Origin: CAWCJL01 sp963795775
GTDB taxonomy: Bacteria; Acidobacteriota; Terriglobia; Terriglobales; Acidobacteriaceae
Assembly: GCA_963795775.1 (NCBI GenBank)
Contig: CAWCJL010000002.1
Coordinates: 496,001-560,000, forward strand
Length of the DNA stretch: 64,000 nucleotides
Reading direction: 5' to 3'
A program made the position numbers and the translations under genes. This document shows, in pieces, positions 1-8,177 of the stretch; the first letter of the stretch is position 1; each line of letters opens with the position of its first letter. A model generated the notes under the pieces. The model was not told the DNA's origin and searched no databases. It saw nothing but the letters and a program-made list of their open reading frames with translations.

Positions 1-967
1 TGACGCACAGTTCCCGCCACCCGATCAGCTCGTCGAGAAACGCATCGCAGGAGGCCTGCGGAGCTTTTCCTTCCTGCACCGCGCGGCGCACTTCAAGCGC
101 GATGCGCAGCGGGCTGATGTGGCCGAAGTGGAGATAGGGAGAGAGCTGGCTGGTGCCTTGCATCTCCGGATGTCGCCGCGATTCCGGGTACCCGGCCAGT
201 TGGTGGTCCATGAAGTAGCGCAGCCGCCGCGTTGCTGCATGGGTGCCGCCGTAGAAGGTATCCACGGGGGCGACGGTGCGGTCCAGTCGCTGCCAGCCCT
301 CGGTGAGGTCCAGATGGAGCGGGTACGACGGCGGCCTGTGCTCCGGCGCCCAAGAATGGAGCGGGCGCGGGGGCGCGGGCTCTACCAAGAAGCGCGGCAG
401 CTCCGCGCGGAGGTGCGGGCGGAAGTGGTGAAGCGCGTAATAGCCCTTGGTGAAGAGCCTGGAGGGCACGACGACATCGGCATCGACGGTCCAGTAGGGC
501 AGGCGCAGGCGGCCGGCCAGCACCTTGCGCCAGCGGTCCGGCTCGCGCGTGGGGTTTTCGTCGCCGACAATCATGGCTGCTCCGACCTCAGCGGCAAAGG
601 CCTCAAGGGCGTTGTCTGGCGGACGCCGGACCACGAAGCCGACGCCGCGCTCGGCCAGGTCCTGGGCCACGTCACGCAATCCCTGCTGGAGAAAGACGTA
701 GTGCCGCAGGTTGGCGTGGGGAAAGTTGCCGAGGGCGGAGAAGAACGCCACCACCGGCAGGCCGAGTTCATTGCCGATGCGGATGGCCAGGTCGAGGGCG
801 GCGTTGTCCACTCCACGCTGGGAGCGCTGCATCCAGTACACAATGCAGCGCGCGTCCGGGAGCGGAGGGCCGGAGCGGCGCACGGTGACGCGCGGGTCTT
901 CAGCGAGTGTGCGCAGGGCGGCAGGTATGTGGTCGTCCTGGGTGGGGGTGGCGGGTTGTTTTGTCAT
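1..967 (-). CDS. phr: Class II CPD photolyase (deoxyribodipyrimidine photo-lyase), 3' end missing
   Basis: Light-dependent repair of cyclobutane pyrimidine dimers, using FAD. Read on the minus strand from an ATG at 967, the frame stays open to the window edge (322 codons), so the C-terminal FAD-binding part is mostly outside. Seen: an N-terminal photolyase alpha/beta domain with RCIVYWMQRSQRGVDN (class II photolyases carry a YWM-R-QR-DN signature at this place), later TSQLSPYLHFGHIS and, right at the edge, ELIGWRELCV, both typical photolyase motifs. The class II assignment rests on the N-terminal motif. It is separated from the upstream oxidase operon by a hairpin and three repeats, so it is probably transcribed separately. 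No frameshift seen in the visible part. Confidence 0.85.
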   Translation of the reverse strand, partial: MTKQPATPTQDDHIPAALRTLAEDPRVTVRRSGPPLPDARCIVYWMQRSQRGVDNAALDLAIRIGNELGLPVVAFFSALGNFPHANLRHYVFLQQGLRDVAQDLAERGVGFVVRRPPDNALEAFAAEVGAAMIVGDENPTREPDRWRKVLAGRLRLPYWTVDADVVVPSRLFTKGYYALHHFRPHLRAELPRFLVEPAPPRPLHSWAPEHRPPSYPLHLDLTEGWQRLDRTVAPVDTFYGGTHAATRRLRYFMDHQLAGYPESRRHPEMQGTSQLSPYLHFGHISPLRIALEVRRAVQEGKAPQASCDAFLDELIGWRELCV

Positions 968-1008
968 AACAGGGGTCAGGGGTTAGGCGGAGTTAGGGTC
1001 GAGCAATC

Positions 1009-1156
1009 CGCAGGTCCTTCGACTCGCTGCGCTCGCTCAGGATGACAGTGAGTTGGGTGGGAGGCGAAACGCAGGTCCTTCGACTCGCTGCGCTCGCTCA
1101 GGATGACAGATGAAACCGCAGGTCCCTCGGCTCACTGCGTTCGCTCGGGATGACAG
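1009..1156. repeat. Three tandem-spaced copies of a 40-bp intergenic repeat
   Basis: Copies at 1009-1048, 1070-1109 and 1117-1156. The first two are identical over 40 bp; the third is diverged at a handful of positions. Each starts CGCAGGTCC and ends GGATGACAG, with a GCTGCGCTCG core. They fill the gap between the photolyase start and the end of the oxidase operon. No ORF is supported here. The sequence looks like a dispersed intergenic repeat rather than a CRISPR: the spacers are unequal (21 and 7 bp). Confidence 0.85.
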
Positions 1157-1185
1157 CGGGGGGTGCGGATCATGCGCTGAAATGA

Positions 1186-1217
1186 AGCGAGCGGCCCGCA
1201 GGCCGCCCGCTGTTTTT
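1186..1217 (-). terminator. Hairpin at the 3' end of the oxidase operon
   Basis: Inverted repeat AGCGAGCGGCC / GGCCGCCCGCT (one mismatch) with a 4-nt CGCA loop, 16 bp downstream of the cytochrome oxidase subunit IV stop. The best T-run (GTTTTTG) follows on the plus strand, while the minus-strand exit has only TTCATTTC, so it is a plausible but not textbook terminator for the minus-strand operon. Confidence 0.5.
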
Positions 1218-1232
1218 GTAAGGCGCGAGTTC

Positions 1233-1553
1233 TTACCACATGCCCCAGGTCCGGCTCATGTAGTCGCTCAGGGTCATGGTGATGAGGACGAGGAAGGTGA
1301 AAAAGCCGGAGGCCACGGTCAGCATCATGAGGCGTGAACTGTAGCGGATGTGCATGAAAAACAGGATGACCAGCACCGCCTTGATGCACGCGATGCCCAC
1401 CGCGACGATGGGGCTGAAGATGCCGAGGTTGATGAAGGCCACGCCCGTGGTGACACCGGTGAGCACGAGCAGGCAGAGCAGGATTGTCCCATAGACTTTG
1501 GGACCGATAATGTGGTGCTGCTGGTGCGAAGGTTCCAGAGTGGGGTGCGACAC
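1233..1553 (-). CDS. Cytochrome c oxidase subunit IV (prokaryotic COX4-like)
   Basis: Small accessory subunit of the heme-copper oxidase in the cytoplasmic membrane. 106 aa with three predicted membrane helices (around residues 20-40, 45-67 and 76-97) and the FFMHIRYSSRL segment typical of prokaryotic subunit IV proteins of the CtaF/CyoD type. It is the last gene of the operon, 15 bp after subunit III. It has no catalytic residues of its own; in the family it supports assembly or stability. Length and topology match the family well. Confidence 0.85.
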   Translation of the reverse strand: MSHPTLEPSHQQHHIIGPKVYGTILLCLLVLTGVTTGVAFINLGIFSPIVAVGIACIKAVLVILFFMHIRYSSRLMMLTVASGFFTFLVLITMTLSDYMSRTWGMW

Positions 1554-1568
1554 AAGCGTTCTCCTGAA

Positions 1569-2315
1569 CTAATGCAAGGGGTGGCGACTGATGAGGTACA
1601 GCAGCGGAAACAGGAATATCCAGACAATATCGACAAAGTGCCAGTACAGGCCGAAGTTGTCGATGGTGGTACTGTGCCCGTTCGTGTACGCCCCCTTCCA
1701 GGCCTTGTAGAGCAGGCCGAAGAGGATGGCGATGCCGATGATCATGTGCAGCGCGTGCATGCCGGTGAGGGCGAAGTAGAGGAAGAAGAAGATCTGCGCA
1801 TGCTCGGCCATGTCGGGGGCCAGCGGCACGTCGCGCTTGTCCACCGGATGGACGAACTCGTCGATGCTGAAGTTGGCGCCGGGAATGTGGTGCGCCGTGT
1901 ACTTCTCGTGGTACTCCACGGACTTGATGCCGAGGAAGATCAGCCCGAGGAGGATGGTGATGGAAAGAGAAAGGAGCAGGCCTTTGCGGTTGCGGATCTC
2001 CGCGCAGTAGACGCCCATGGCCATGGTGAAGCTCGACACGATGAGCACCGCCGTATTGGTGGTGCCGAGGCCGATGCCCAGGGTGTTGCTGCCGGCGACA
2101 AAGGCGTCGTAGTACCAGTTGCGGTACAGCAGATACGCCATGAACATGCCGCCGAAGAACATGATCTCCGTGAGCAGAAAGAGCCACATGCCGAAGGAGG
2201 AGGCTTCCTTCTGCTGCTCGACTGTTTCGAAGTGGTGGCGGAGATACGGTGGATGGTCGTGCTCGTGATGCTCGACCTCCACCTGCTGTGCGGCTGCGAT
2301 CGCTTGACTATCCAA
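1569..2315 (-). CDS. ctaE: Cytochrome c oxidase subunit III
   Basis: Integral membrane subunit III of the aa3/caa3-type oxidase, which stabilises the catalytic core. 248 aa, seven predicted helices. Visible family features: FGMWLFLLTEIMFFGGMF near residues 40-58 (the E-I-M-F-F-G segment is a hallmark), a middle GSNTLGIGLGTTNTAVL segment, and a C-terminal NFGLYWHFVDIVWIFLFPLLY block (W-H-F-V-D is highly conserved in subunit III). The N-terminus has a His-rich HEHDHPP stretch. It overlaps the end of subunit I by 8 bp, consistent with translational coupling. Confidence 0.95.
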   Translation of the reverse strand: MDSQAIAAAQQVEVEHHEHDHPPYLRHHFETVEQQKEASSFGMWLFLLTEIMFFGGMFMAYLLYRNWYYDAFVAGSNTLGIGLGTTNTAVLIVSSFTMAMGVYCAEIRNRKGLLLSLSITILLGLIFLGIKSVEYHEKYTAHHIPGANFSIDEFVHPVDKRDVPLAPDMAEHAQIFFFLYFALTGMHALHMIIGIAILFGLLYKAWKGAYTNGHSTTIDNFGLYWHFVDIVWIFLFPLLYLISRHPLH

Positions 2316-3975
2316 CGGTCGTCACCTCTCGTTCAGTCTTGTGTGCCAGCCACTCGTAATCGTAGGCTTCGTGATCCACGATGGGGGTCTCGAGGAAGTT
2401 TTCCGTGGGCGGCGGCGAAGCGATTTGCCATTCCAGGCCGGTGGCCTGCCAGGGGTTTGCGCCGGCGATGGCGCCGTACTTGAGCGACCAGGTCATGTAG
2501 ATCATCGGCATGAGATAGCCGACGCCCAGCACGGTGGCGCCAGCGGTCGAGAAGACGTTGAGGATCTGGAACTCCGGCGGGTAAGCGTGGTAGCGGCGCG
2601 GCATGCCCAGGTAGCCCAGGACGAACTGCGGGAAGAAGGTCAGGATGAAGCCGATGAAGGTGGTGACGGCGGCGAGCTTGGACATCTGCTCGGGATACAT
2701 GCGGCCGGTCATCTTGGGCCACCAGAAGTGAATGCCGGCGAGGTAGGCCATGAGCATGCCGCCGACCATGACGAAGTGGAAGTGGGCGACGATGAAGTAG
2801 GTCTCGGTGAGGTGGATGTCCATGCCGAGGGAGCCGAGGAAGACGCCGGTGAGGCCGCCGATGGTGAACAGCCCGATAAAGCCGAAGGCGTAGAGCATCG
2901 GCGTTTCAAAGGTGATGGAGCCCTTGTAGAGCGTGGCCGACCAGTTAAAGATTTTGATGGCCGAGGGTACGGCGACCAGCATGGTGAGCAGGGAGAAGAC
3001 CAGGGCGGAGTAGTTGGACACGCCCATGATGAACATGTGGTGCTCCCACACGAAGAAGCCGAAGACGGCGATGGCGACCGAGGAGAAGGCGACGGCGGTG
3101 TAGCCGAAGACCCGCTTGCGGGCGAAGGTGCTGATGACCTCGGAGATGACGCCCATGCCCGGCAGAATCATGATGTAGACGGCGGGGTGGGAGTAGAACC
3201 AGAAGAGGTGCTGGAAGAGGATGGGGTCGCCGCCCTTGCTGGGGTCGAAGACGCCGATGCCGAAGGTGCGCTCGAGGGCGACCAGCACCAGCGAGATGGC
3301 CAGCACCGGGGTGCCGAGCACCATCAGGATGGAAGCCGCGTAGTTGGACCAGATAAACAGCGGCATGCGGAACCAGGTCATACCGGGGGCGCGCATGCGG
3401 TGCGTGGTCACGATGAAGTTCAGCCCGGTGAAGATGGAGCTGAAGCCGGCGACGAAGACGCCGAGTGCCGCGGTGATGACGTGCGTGTTCAGGTAGTGGG
3501 TGGAGAGCGGGGTGGTAAAGGTCCAGCCCGTGTCCACGCCGCCCAGGATCAGCGCGGACAGGGTGAGGAGTCCGCCCATCCAGTAGAGGTACCAGCTCAG
3601 CAGGTTGATCTTGGGAAAGGCCAGGTCCTTGGCCCCGAGCATGATGGGCAGGACGAAGTTCCCGATGACCGCGGGAACGGAGGGCACCAGGAAGAAGAAC
3701 ACCATGATGATGCCGTGCATGGTGAACAACTTGTTATAGGTGTCCGACGCGACCAGGTCCGGGAGGGGGGTGAGCAGTTCGAGGCGGATGAGGCCGGCGA
3801 ACGCTCCCCCGATGAAGAAGAAGAACGTGATCGAGATCAGGTACAAGATGGCGATCCGCTTGTGGTCGCCGGTCAGCAGCCAGCTCTTCAGGCCATAGCC
3901 GTTGTTGAGGTAGTGGCGCTTGGGCAGGGTTGCGTCCTGCTGATTGGGGAGACGAACGATTGTGCTTGTACTCAT
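2308..3975 (-). CDS. ctaD: Cytochrome c oxidase subunit I (heme-copper oxidase, A2-type)
   Basis: Catalytic subunit reducing O2 to water and pumping protons. 555 aa, about 12 helices. Visible ligands: H87 (TMHGIIM) and H400 for the low-spin heme, H398 for the high-spin heme, H263 with H312/H313 for CuB, and Y267 four residues after H263 for the His-Tyr cross-link. The Glu of the classical GHPEVY motif is absent; the sequence reads FYSHPAVY, so a Tyr-Ser pair (Y261-S262) stands in, which defines A2-type oxidases such as those of Thermus and Rhodothermus. The start at 3975 overlaps the subunit II stop (ATGA). Confidence 0.97.
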   Translation of the reverse strand: MSTSTIVRLPNQQDATLPKRHYLNNGYGLKSWLLTGDHKRIAILYLISITFFFFIGGAFAGLIRLELLTPLPDLVASDTYNKLFTMHGIIMVFFFLVPSVPAVIGNFVLPIMLGAKDLAFPKINLLSWYLYWMGGLLTLSALILGGVDTGWTFTTPLSTHYLNTHVITAALGVFVAGFSSIFTGLNFIVTTHRMRAPGMTWFRMPLFIWSNYAASILMVLGTPVLAISLVLVALERTFGIGVFDPSKGGDPILFQHLFWFYSHPAVYIMILPGMGVISEVISTFARKRVFGYTAVAFSSVAIAVFGFFVWEHHMFIMGVSNYSALVFSLLTMLVAVPSAIKIFNWSATLYKGSITFETPMLYAFGFIGLFTIGGLTGVFLGSLGMDIHLTETYFIVAHFHFVMVGGMLMAYLAGIHFWWPKMTGRMYPEQMSKLAAVTTFIGFILTFFPQFVLGYLGMPRRYHAYPPEFQILNVFSTAGATVLGVGYLMPMIYMTWSLKYGAIAGANPWQATGLEWQIASPPPTENFLETPIVDHEAYDYEWLAHKTEREVTTVG

Positions 3976-5108
3976 TGCGGCGAAACCCCTGTTCCCTTGG
4001 AGGTCGATGTATCAGGCACGGCATCCGGCATTTGCCGGGCTCCCGTCGTGATCTGCGGACGGTAGTCGCCGGAGTTGCCGGTTGCGCCTGCCTGGCTGGG
4101 CGAGAAGGTGGTGGTGTTGATGGTCTGCTGGATACGGAAGTTCGATTGTAGACCCTTGATGTACTCGACGAGATCGATCAGGCCTTCCTCACTCACCTGC
4201 CCTTGGTAGGTGGGCATGATGGGGAGATACCCGGCCACCTGGTGGGTGGTCGGATTCAGGATGCAGCCGCGCAGGAAGGCGTCGTCCACGGTGACGGACT
4301 GGCCGTTCTGGAGGATTTCCTTGCGTCCGTAGAGGCCCCAGAGGTTCGGCCCACGGGCGGCATCGCCGGCGGTGTGGCAACTGCTGCAGCCGAGGCTGGC
4401 GAAGAGGCGCTCGCCGTTCTGTGCCAGGGACATGCCGCTGGTGCTGCCGGCGGTCCAGTTCCGGTAGTCGTCCGGGGACATGGCCACGATCTCACCGATC
4501 ATGGCGGAGTGCAGCGTGCCGCAGTACTGGGTGCAGAAGAGGTGGTAGGTGCCCGGCTTGGTAGCGGTAAACCACACGGTCGAGTAGCGCCCGGGGATGA
4601 CCTCGCGCTTGATGCGGAAAGCGGGGATGGAGAAGCTGTGGAACACGTCCTGCGAGACCATGGTGAGCTGCACGGGACGGCCCACGGGGATGTGCAGGGC
4701 GTTGATCTCGTGCTGCCCGCCGGGATGCTCGGCTTTCCACATCCACTGCTTGCCCACGACGTAGATGTTCATGGCGTTGGTCGGTGGATCGTAGATACGG
4801 AAGTAGAGCAGCGCGCCCCACACGAAGCACAAGAGAAAGAGGGCCAGCGGGATGATGGTCCAGGTGGCTTCGAGCAGGGTGGAGCCTTCGATGTGCGTGG
4901 CTTCCGGACTTCTCGCCTTGCGGTACTTCAGGGAGAACGCGAACACCATTAGGCCGACCAGCACCAGACCGACCAGGGTCATCAGCACCAGGAAGAAGTA
5001 AAGCGCATCTGTTTGTGGCGCGATGGTCGATGCCTCCGGCGGAAAGATCGCGAAGGTCGTAAGCCACTTGATCAGAAACTGCCAAAGAACTGGACTTATA
5101 AAGTGCAT
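3972..5108 (-). CDS. ctaC: Cytochrome c oxidase subunit II with fused cytochrome c domain (caa3-type)
   Basis: Receives electrons and passes them through CuA to subunit I. 378 aa: two N-terminal helices (about 33-60 and 82-104), a periplasmic cupredoxin domain with the CuA ligands H157, C192, C196, H200 and M203 (FCTQYCGTLHSAM), then a class I cytochrome c domain with C241-S-S-C244-H245 and a likely distal Met in YLPIMPTY. The tail of about 50 residues is Ser/Thr/Gly-rich and probably disordered. In the CuA loop a Gln replaces the more usual Glu (C-T-Q-Y-C). The fused heme c makes it a caa3-type enzyme. Upstream neighbour sco lies 57 bp away. Confidence 0.96.
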   Translation of the reverse strand: MHFISPVLWQFLIKWLTTFAIFPPEASTIAPQTDALYFFLVLMTLVGLVLVGLMVFAFSLKYRKARSPEATHIEGSTLLEATWTIIPLALFLLCFVWGALLYFRIYDPPTNAMNIYVVGKQWMWKAEHPGGQHEINALHIPVGRPVQLTMVSQDVFHSFSIPAFRIKREVIPGRYSTVWFTATKPGTYHLFCTQYCGTLHSAMIGEIVAMSPDDYRNWTAGSTSGMSLAQNGERLFASLGCSSCHTAGDAARGPNLWGLYGRKEILQNGQSVTVDDAFLRGCILNPTTHQVAGYLPIMPTYQGQVSEEGLIDLVEYIKGLQSNFRIQQTINTTTFSPSQAGATGNSGDYRPQITTGARQMPDAVPDTSTSKGTGVSPQ

Positions 5109-5165
5109 CGTTCCCTTTTATCCATCGAACTGATGAGTCGGACCCGGTTGCTGTCCCGTACAGTG

Positions 5166-6092
5166 CTATGCGTTGGTGCCGCCGTTGCCGTCATGTTTGA
5201 AGTCGCGGCGAAACATCACCGCCATATACCCGCCCAAACTTAAGACTGTGATGAGACCCCCAAGCTGCACCACGCGCGCGATGACGAGACTGTGGCGATT
5301 CATCCGCGGATCGTAGTGGTAGCAATAGGTCAGAATGGTATCCACCGGTGTGCCGATGCGGTGCTCGGAGGCCTCGACCAGGCCGAGGCGCAGGTCGTTG
5401 GGCGAGTACTCGACGCCGAGGTAGTACTGCGCGATCCGGCCCTCCGGGGTGACGATCTCGATGGCACTGGCGTGGGCAAACTGATTCAGCTTGCCGTCCG
5501 GGCCCGGCACGCGCACGTACCCGAACCCTGCGGCGTCGCTGACGGCATTGATCGAGCTCTGGGGGCCGGTGAGGAAGTGCCACCCATCTTCTGTGCCTGG
5601 CCGGCCGTAGAACCTGACGTACTCCGCCTTCTTGGCGTGGGCCAGCGCGGGGCCTTCGCTCGGGTCAATGCTGATGACCACGATGTCGAAGTCTTTCCCC
5701 GGCTTGAAGCTGACCATTTCCAGCGCGCCGGTCAGGCCTTTCAGTTCTTCGGAACAGAGCATCGGGCACTGGTAGTAGACGAGGGCGAGGATGACCGGCC
5801 GCTTGCCGAAGTACTTGCCGAGCTGGACGGTGTTGCCGTTTTCATCCTTGAAGGTCGCCGTGAGGGGCAGTTGCTGATTGAGGCGCTGGGAAATCTGCAC
5901 CTTGTTCAGCACCGCGGGCAGGTGGTCTTCCGCCGGTTCGCCCATCTGCTTTTCGCCGTATCCGGACACCTGACCCAGGGCCGGCTGCACGGCCAGACAT
6001 CCCACGGCCAGGAGGCAGCTCGCCAGCAGCGCGCGCAGGCGCCGCGTAGCAGGGACTCGCCGGATTGTGTGCTTCTCCGTCATCGCTCTCAT
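5166..6092 (-). CDS. sco: SCO1/SenC-family copper chaperone
   Basis: Thioredoxin-fold protein that delivers copper to, or reduces, the CuA site of oxidase subunit II, which is encoded directly downstream. 308 aa. The N-terminus (about 1-40) looks like a signal peptide or anchor ending ALGQ; the copper ligands are C109 and C113 (YYQCPMLCSEE) and H207 (NQFAHASAIEI), the standard CxxxC plus His arrangement. A C-terminal hydrophobic segment (about 280-296) probably re-anchors it in the membrane. An ATG three codons downstream is an alternative start. Confidence 0.93.
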   Translation of the reverse strand: MRAMTEKHTIRRVPATRRLRALLASCLLAVGCLAVQPALGQVSGYGEKQMGEPAEDHLPAVLNKVQISQRLNQQLPLTATFKDENGNTVQLGKYFGKRPVILALVYYQCPMLCSEELKGLTGALEMVSFKPGKDFDIVVISIDPSEGPALAHAKKAEYVRFYGRPGTEDGWHFLTGPQSSINAVSDAAGFGYVRVPGPDGKLNQFAHASAIEIVTPEGRIAQYYLGVEYSPNDLRLGLVEASEHRIGTPVDTILTYCYHYDPRMNRHSLVIARVVQLGGLITVLSLGGYMAVMFRRDFKHDGNGGTNA

Positions 6093-6193
6093 ACTTCCAT
6101 CGTACCGGTTGCCCGGCCTTCGCCGGGCGCTCCGTTACGGTGCTTTTTTCGCCTCACCACAGCTTTCAGTGAGGGTGCCACAGTTCGGCCGGC

Positions 6194-6877
6194 TCAGTGC
6201 GCCGGGGCCAGCTTTGCCTGCTCACCCGAGCGCGGCTGGCGGCTTTCCTGCTTGCGCGCCTGCTCGACTTCGAGCTCCTGCTCGTAGCCGGTACGCGCGA
6301 AACCATTCGTCAGCGGTTCGGTGATCAGTTGCTTCTGGTCGGCAGTCATCACCTGCTGCGCATCGGAGCCTTGGATAACCGGGAGTCCGCGCTGCGCGAT
6401 CAGTTCCATGGCCCGGTCGATCGGAATACGGACGACGCCACCCGGCCGGTCCACCCAGGTGTAGTGATCGAGCAGCAGGTCTTCGCGCGCGTGGAGGTCC
6501 GCCAGATCCTGATTGCCGTCGTCGGTTTCGAGCCGGGGCGTGGGAAAGGCCTGGGTCATGACCGCGAGCTGTTTCTGCTCCATGGCCGCATTCGATTCCA
6601 GACTCTTGTGCTCCTGCGGCTGCTGATTGGGGTCGCCCGAGACAGCAGCGGTCCACTTGTTGGGCGGCCCATCATGCTTCACCAGGGCGTTGTTGATGAC
6701 CTTGCCCATGCCGAAGCAGAACACGAAGAAGATCACCAGGAACACGCCCAGCGAAACAAGAAACACAATCACGCCGGGAACGCTGATATCCGAGGTCTCG
6801 TAACCGGCCGAAGGAATCCCCGGCCCGGTGCCGGTCAGTCCGTGTCCCTGCGGGTCATCCGGCCTATGCATGGGCAT
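6194..6877 (-). CDS. Single-helix membrane protein of the alternative complex III/oxidase operon, function unknown
   Basis: 227 aa. One strongly hydrophobic segment (about residues 33-57) follows a short polar N-terminus, so the bulk is on one side of the membrane, probably periplasmic. The best defined motif is HYTWVDRPGGVVRIPIDRAMELIAQRGLP; segments of this YxWVD..GVVRIPI.RAM type recur in small proteins next to cytochrome oxidase loci, so I infer an assembly or stabilising role. The C-terminal 50 residues are charged and look disordered. It overlaps actF by 14 bp. No cofactor motif is present. I do not recognise a named family. Confidence 0.75.
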   Translation of the reverse strand: MPMHRPDDPQGHGLTGTGPGIPSAGYETSDISVPGVIVFLVSLGVFLVIFFVFCFGMGKVINNALVKHDGPPNKWTAAVSGDPNQQPQEHKSLESNAAMEQKQLAVMTQAFPTPRLETDDGNQDLADLHAREDLLLDHYTWVDRPGGVVRIPIDRAMELIAQRGLPVIQGSDAQQVMTADQKQLITEPLTNGFARTGYEQELEVEQARKQESRQPRSGEQAKLAPAH

Positions 6878-8159
6878 GTTCCGCCTCCAGAATCTCTGCC
6901 AGGTGCGGATCGTTGGTCTGCACCAGCGGCCGCGTCTTGAGTTGGGTCAGGTAGTAGGCCACCCAGAAGGCGATCATCGCCGTTGGGATGGCGGCATATT
7001 CCAGAATGCCGAAGGAGAAGTGCAGGTTGCGCCGGGCATCGGGGAAGCTGGGCTCGATGAGCATGAACATGTCCCAGACGCGGGCGAAGATCATCCACTT
7101 GGCGACCAGCACGATGCGGCGCTTGTCGCGCTTGATGTCACGCGACAGCAGCAGCGTAAACGGAATCACCCAGTGGAAGATGAAGTCCAGGGTGTACATC
7201 TCTCCCCAGTGGCCGCGGATACGGTCCAGGTACCAGGGAATCTCTTCCGGCAGGTTGCCCGACCAGATGATCAGGAATTGGGAGAAGTTGAGGTAGATGT
7301 TGAGCATCACGAAGGCGAAGCAGAGCTTGCCGAGATCGTGCTGCTCGGTAGTGCGGAGGATCCGGTTCATCGGCTCGTAACGGGACAGGCTGACCACGGT
7401 GATGACCGAGAGCGCCAGCACGGCGTAACCCTGTCCCACGAGGTAGTTCAGCCCATACATGGTGGAGAACCAGGTAACGTCGGTTGACATGACCAGGTCG
7501 ATCACCAGGGCCGTAAGGGTCAGCGAGTAAATAACCACGCCGATGCCGCTGATGTTTTCGAGGCGCTTCTGCCAGAAGGGGACGTGCGGCTCCGCATCGG
7601 CATCGCGCTCGATGCCCCACTTGTTCATGAAGTACATGAAGGAGAACCAGATGATGAAGCACACAATGATCTGGATCCAGACGCTGTGGATGCTCAGCAT
7701 CGGGCGCTTCCAGGCGATGTCGTGCGCTTCTTCCTTGGTGATGAGGTGATCGCGGAGGGCCTGTGCGGGGTTGGAGATGCGCGCCCAGAGGTACAGCCGC
7801 TTCATGAAGATAAGCACCGGCAGGAACATGAGGGCGACCAGCGGAAGCGTGCGCGACATGGCCTCGAGCGGGCGCCGGATGAGCAGGCCCCATTTGCCGC
7901 CGGAAAGGTACTGCACCATCAGCATCGCCAGGCCGCCGAGGGCGAAGCCCCAGCAGAGCATGGCGCCCATGAGCCAACTGCGCAGCAGGTGGTCGATGCC
8001 GTCGTGCTCCACCAGGCCGGCGATGACCGCCAGCACGATGCCGAGCACGCCAAAGATAATGCCCACCAGAATTGCCCGCGACCGCCAGCCATTCACGATG
8101 GCCGGGGCCCGGAGGTCGGCCGGCAGTGTGCGCAGGATGTGTCCGTGTTCGTGTGCCAT
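6864..8159 (-). CDS. actF: Alternative complex III subunit ActF (integral membrane)
   Basis: Membrane subunit of the quinol:cytochrome c oxidoreductase alternative complex III. 431 aa, about ten predicted helices, with the polar N-terminus HEHGHILRTLPADLRAP typical for ActF. It resembles one half of NrfD/PsrC-type proteins in topology but carries no heme motif. Order in the operon (after ActE, before the oxidase genes) matches known actABCDEF clusters. In solved complexes ActF pairs with ActC to form the membrane core. ATG at 8159, 18 bp after actE. Confidence 0.92.
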   Translation of the reverse strand: MAHEHGHILRTLPADLRAPAIVNGWRSRAILVGIIFGVLGIVLAVIAGLVEHDGIDHLLRSWLMGAMLCWGFALGGLAMLMVQYLSGGKWGLLIRRPLEAMSRTLPLVALMFLPVLIFMKRLYLWARISNPAQALRDHLITKEEAHDIAWKRPMLSIHSVWIQIIVCFIIWFSFMYFMNKWGIERDADAEPHVPFWQKRLENISGIGVVIYSLTLTALVIDLVMSTDVTWFSTMYGLNYLVGQGYAVLALSVITVVSLSRYEPMNRILRTTEQHDLGKLCFAFVMLNIYLNFSQFLIIWSGNLPEEIPWYLDRIRGHWGEMYTLDFIFHWVIPFTLLLSRDIKRDKRRIVLVAKWMIFARVWDMFMLIEPSFPDARRNLHFSFGILEYAAIPTAMIAFWVAYYLTQLKTRPLVQTNDPHLAEILEAEHAHA

Positions 8160-8177
8160 GCTTGCCGTTGCGCTCCC

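Noticed and set aside
119..1045. Long plus-strand frame of 308 codons over the photolyase region
   Set aside because: Arg/Gly/Val-rich antisense shadow; the minus frame shows photolyase motifs throughout.
1009..1156. CRISPR array
   Set aside because: Only three copies with spacers of 21 and 7 bp and a diverged third copy; no cas gene nearby.
2341..4065. 574-codon plus-strand frame opposite oxidase subunit I
   Set aside because: Asp/Glu/Gly-rich low-complexity shadow of a GC-rich gene; the opposite strand has all heme and CuB ligands.
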